Positions 35,891 through 38,084 of a DNA stretch of 38,084 nucleotides are shown here, piece by piece. This DNA is from Candidatus Harrisonbacteria bacterium (GTDB lineage: Bacteria; Patescibacteriota; Minisyncoccia; UBA6257; WO2-44-18). The notes beneath the pieces were generated by a model, which saw nothing but the letters and a program-made list of their open reading frames with translations, made no database searches and was not told where the DNA came from. The translations under genes were made by a program, and so were the position numbers. How positions within the stretch are numbered: the first letter of the stretch is position 1; every line of letters begins with the position of its first letter. Location: NCBI GenBank assembly GCA_016182295.1, contig JACOXP010000009.1:1-38084 (forward strand). The letters run 5' to 3'.

Positions 35891-36082
35891 GTGGAGTACG
35901 TTGAGGAATGCACCGTGACGTGTTGCGTCTGCGGCAAGCAGTTCACCGGCCAAAGGGTCGCCGACTCCAAGGAGGAGCTGGACAAGACCGGCTGGTACAA
36001 TGCCGTGGAGGAGACCCTACTTCTCGAGACGTGCCGTGAGTGTCTCGACAAGGAGAAGGCCAAGACCAGCGCAACGGCCTAG
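35891..36082 (+). CDS. Small zinc-ribbon-like protein (63 aa)
   Basis: GTG start with SD GAAAGGGGG; TCCVCGKQF...ETCRECLDK paired CxxC. Confidence 0.7.
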   Translation: MEYVEECTVTCCVCGKQFTGQRVADSKEELDKTGWYNAVEETLLLETCRECLDKEKAKTSATA

Positions 36083-36088
36083 CCAAAC

Positions 36089-36523
36089 CTAGTGCTGAGC
36101 ATCACTCAAAACTGCTCTTTTTTCTTTGCCAAAATCCATTCTCATTCTTCTCTTCTTATACGAGCTGACTTCTTTTTTCAATTGTTGTCTTAGGCCGCTG
36201 AAACTTTTAGAGTTAGATAATAACTCAAGCGCTTGTTCGGCAGTTCGGATTGCTTCCAAATAATTTTTTTCTCCAGCTAAAGAAAATGATAAGTTAGACC
36301 AAGCTAAACCGAATCTCGGCTCCAACTTGATAGCCTTCTTATAATATCTAATCGCCTTTTGCTGATTACCCGCTGCTCGAAATACATTGCCAAGACTATT
36401 ATAGAGTTCTGGTTTATTTTTCGTACGTCTATAATATTTCTTAAAATATATCTCCGCGCTCTTAAAGTCTCCTTTGTGCAACATCTTTATCGCGGTTGAT
36501 TTGTAATTTTCGTTATTCCCCAT
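36089..36523 (-). CDS. TPR-repeat protein
   Basis: KPELYNSLGNVFRAAGNQQKAIRYYKKAIKLEPRFGLAWSNLSFSLAGEKNYLEAIRTAEQAL. Confidence 0.85.
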   Translation of the reverse strand: MGNNENYKSTAIKMLHKGDFKSAEIYFKKYYRRTKNKPELYNSLGNVFRAAGNQQKAIRYYKKAIKLEPRFGLAWSNLSFSLAGEKNYLEAIRTAEQALELLSNSKSFSGLRQQLKKEVSSYKKRRMRMDFGKEKRAVLSDAQH

Positions 36524-36593
36524 GCTACCTATTACATTATAATAAAAAAATTTCATGCGGAACGAAAAATCAAAAATAATTTTTTCGCCAAGT

Positions 36594-36622
36594 CCGATTC
36601 TTGATGGGTCGGGCTTTTTTTA
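36594..36622 (+). terminator. Rho-independent terminator (plus orientation)
   Basis: AGTCCGA...TCGGGCTTTTTTT. Confidence 0.6.
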
Positions 36623-36628
36623 TTCTCA

Positions 36629-36646
36629 CCTCTCATAACACTTCAT
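36629..36646 (-). repeat. Copy E (diverged) of the repeat family
   Basis: cctctcataacacttcat, preceded by tttttttattctca as in copy C. Confidence 0.6.
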
Positions 36647-36842
36647 AAACCACTCGCCAGTCTCCAACGCGGAACTTAAAAAAGTTCTTCCACTTCCCGC
36701 GTAGAGGATCATGCTTAACTTGATCAAAGCTGTCTTTGAACCATTGAAGTTTTTCAAGAAGGCGGCTTTTGGCTGGTTCGCCGATGCGCTTCAAGTCCTG
36801 CTCTGCCACGTCAGTAACTTCGATTCGCCAATCTATCTCCAC
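36633..36842 (-). CDS. RelE/ParE-family toxin, possibly C-terminally shortened
   Basis: WRIEVTDVAEQDLKRIGEPAKSRLLEKL...DPLRGKWKNFFKFRVGDWRVVYEVL. Confidence 0.82.
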   Translation of the reverse strand: MEIDWRIEVTDVAEQDLKRIGEPAKSRLLEKLQWFKDSFDQVKHDPLRGKWKNFFKFRVGDWRVVYEVL

Positions 36843-36844
36843 AA

Positions 36845-37054
36845 TTAATGAACCTCGTATTGCTTCAAAACCTCGGTCAAACTTCTTGTTTTGTCAGCTT
36901 TTCTGGAGCGAATCGATTTGCGCAGTCGGGTTTCAAATTCGGGCCTTAATTCCAAACCAAAATCGGGGTCATTCAAAAATTCTCTTAAGACCTCAATGAC
37001 TTGCTTTTTGACCAAACTATTTAGCTTTGCTTCTTCTAAACTCGTCTTAGCCAT
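36845..37054 (-). CDS. Cognate antitoxin-like protein
   Basis: 69 aa, directly upstream of the RelE-like toxin; promoter TTGCAA-N16-TATACT upstream. Confidence 0.7.
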   Translation of the reverse strand: MAKTSLEEAKLNSLVKKQVIEVLREFLNDPDFGLELRPEFETRLRKSIRSRKADKTRSLTEVLKQYEVH

Positions 37055-37091
37055 GTTCTTAGTATATCACCTTGAAAAATTTTTGCAAAAT

Positions 37092-37112
37092 TATCTCCCG
37101 TGACCCCTCTTC
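37092..37112 (-). repeat. Copy F (diverged) of the repeat family
   Basis: tatctcccgtgacccctcttc vs copy D tatctcccatgacacttctat. Confidence 0.5.
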
Positions 37113-37218
37113 GCTTTTCGAGCTTCGGACTGGCGCAGCGCTTCTACTACCTATTGACCGCGTCCTAAAGATTCTTTTAATCTTAACGTGGCACGTTGAA
37201 TTTCTTCAGAGGGAAGTC

Positions 37219-37449
37219 ATGAAAAAGTACAGAATTCTCAAGTCGGTAATACTAAGTTTTCTAACTCCGCAGGACCAAAGTGATGAAATCATCGAGCCGA
37301 AAGATGGAGTCATACTGGAAAGTGACGGCCGTACAATCTGGGCCATCAAAAATAGGAAACGGCACGAATCAATAACCGTAGCTCACGCTATCGAATATTG
37401 GCTTGATATCGGAGCAATTATAGAAATTTCATCGGAGGAAGGTCAATGA
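37219..37449 (+). CDS. Hypothetical small protein (76 aa)
   Basis: ATG with SD GAGGGAAG; MKKYRILKSVILSFLTPQDQSDEIIEPKDG...; terminator-like hairpin follows. Confidence 0.55.
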   Translation: MKKYRILKSVILSFLTPQDQSDEIIEPKDGVILESDGRTIWAIKNRKRHESITVAHAIEYWLDIGAIIEISSEEGQ

Positions 37450-37471
37450 GGCCTTCTTTTTTTATTCTCAC

Positions 37472-37487
37472 CTCCCATGACACTTCT
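37472..37487 (-). repeat. Copy C of the repeat family
   Basis: ctcccatgacacttct. Confidence 0.8.
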
Positions 37488-37570
37488 GTTTTTTTAATAA
37501 CCAATCGCAGGAATTCTCTTTATTTTAGGCCGTTTTTCAATCTACGATACTACCAGATTTGCCGAGACAT

Positions 37571-37590
37571 AGAAAATGTCATGGGGACTT
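37571..37590 (+). repeat. Copy B of the repeat family
   Basis: agaaaatgtcatggggactt. Confidence 0.75.
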
Positions 37591-37659
37591 GTATTTTAAT
37601 TCCTTCTACTGTAATATTTCAATTAGTACGGTTCCTTTACTTTTCCGGGAGGTGTTTCA

Positions 37660-37878
37660 ATGATTAAACCCTTTGTTTTGTTATCTTTTTCTTGGCTTCT
37701 AACAAGTCTGGCGTTCATCGGTGTCGGCATTTATCGAACAATAGCGCTTGATACTTACGGATTCATAATATGGGGCCTTATCATGTTGGCCATGTATAAA
37801 GTATGGATCACACCAGATAATAAAAAATGGACTTACTGTGATTGTTGCACGTGCGAAAAGGATTGCTGTAAAAAGTAA
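37660..37878 (+). CDS. Small two-TM membrane protein with Cys-rich tail
   Basis: SD GGGAGGTG; TM segments then YCDCCTCEKDCCKK; promoter TTGTAT-N17-TAATAT upstream. Confidence 0.65.
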   Translation: MIKPFVLLSFSWLLTSLAFIGVGIYRTIALDTYGFIIWGLIMLAMYKVWITPDNKKWTYCDCCTCEKDCCKK

Positions 37879-37903
37879 CCAATACCACCATTCTCCGCTA
37901 ACG

Positions 37904-37927
37904 GGCCGCCCTGCGGCCTTTTTCTTT
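37904..37927 (+). terminator. Rho-independent terminator
   Basis: GGCCGC-cct-GCGGCCTTTTTCTTT. Confidence 0.8.
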
Positions 37928-37933
37928 ACTTAT

Positions 37934-37949
37934 CTCCCATGACACTTCT
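37934..37949 (-). repeat. Copy D of the repeat family
   Basis: ctcccatgacacttct. Confidence 0.8.
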
Positions 37950-37972
37950 ATTACTTTTCCTATAAACTATTT

Positions 37973-38005
37973 TGTCAAGGAAATTTCATGGAAATTTCCT
38001 TGACA
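37973..38005. promoter_or_regulatory. Perfect 15-3-15 inverted repeat overlapping the -35 box; candidate operator
   Basis: TGTCAAGGAAATTTC-ATG-GAAATTTCCTTGACA. Confidence 0.75.
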
Positions 38006-38028
38006 TCTTCATCAATTTAGGCTATACT
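38000..38028 (+). promoter_or_regulatory. Sigma70 promoter TTGACA-N17-TATACT
   Basis: Read directly. Confidence 0.8.
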
Positions 38029-38062
38029 GTTCTCTAGAACATCGCTAGAAATGGAGGCTACT

Positions 38063-38084
38063 ATGGATCGTGCAGAAATGGGGG
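38063..38084 (+). CDS. Start of a gene truncated by the window edge
   Basis: ATG preceded by SD GGAGG and the promoter above; MDRAEMG... Confidence 0.5.

Noticed and set aside
35812-36063. 83-aa minus ORF over the zinc-ribbon gene
   Set aside because: No SD or promoter; the plus strand has both and the CxxC pairs
35794-37949. True integron attC array
   Set aside because: No integrase in the window and repeats lack recognisable attC R/L box structure; kept only as a cassette-like hypothesis

Overview
The window is a dense, mostly housekeeping segment of about 38 kb. It is probably from a Patescibacteria/CPR-like genome; this is inferred from gene style (DUF4012 protein, 3D-domain protein, compact RecO, single-chain GlyRS) and not proven. 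Recognisable genes include parB, a RelA/SpoT homologue, topA, dprA, rluD-like, rplS, htrA-like, glmS, leuS, tatD, metG, AI-2E-type permease, an M16 peptidase, glyS, recO and a patatin-like protein, plus five tRNAs (Cys, Leu-CAA, Ile, Val, Leu-GAG). The best candidate for a new system is a minus-strand four-gene operon at about 1.4-7.0 kb. It encodes an ArsR-family repressor with a strong promoter and a palindromic operator over the predicted start site, a MerA-type mercuric reductase (C-terminal LSCC, LRxxKYE), a single polypeptide fusing glucose-6-phosphate dehydrogenase to 6-phosphogluconate dehydrogenase, and a second flavin disulfide-type reductase. I read this as a metal-detoxification operon carrying its own NADPH generator. 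Other notable signals are a family of about six copies of a CTCCCATGACA-containing repeat among small orphan genes at 35.8-38 kb, heptanucleotide tandem repeats, in-frame repeat-derived peptide insertions in MerA, GlyRS, LeuRS and GlmS, a free-standing LAGLIDADG gene abutting tRNA-Leu, a tRNA whose CCA directly touches the rluD start codon, and a perfect 15-3-15 palindrome over a consensus promoter at the right edge. All calls come from reading the sequence; no database search was run.
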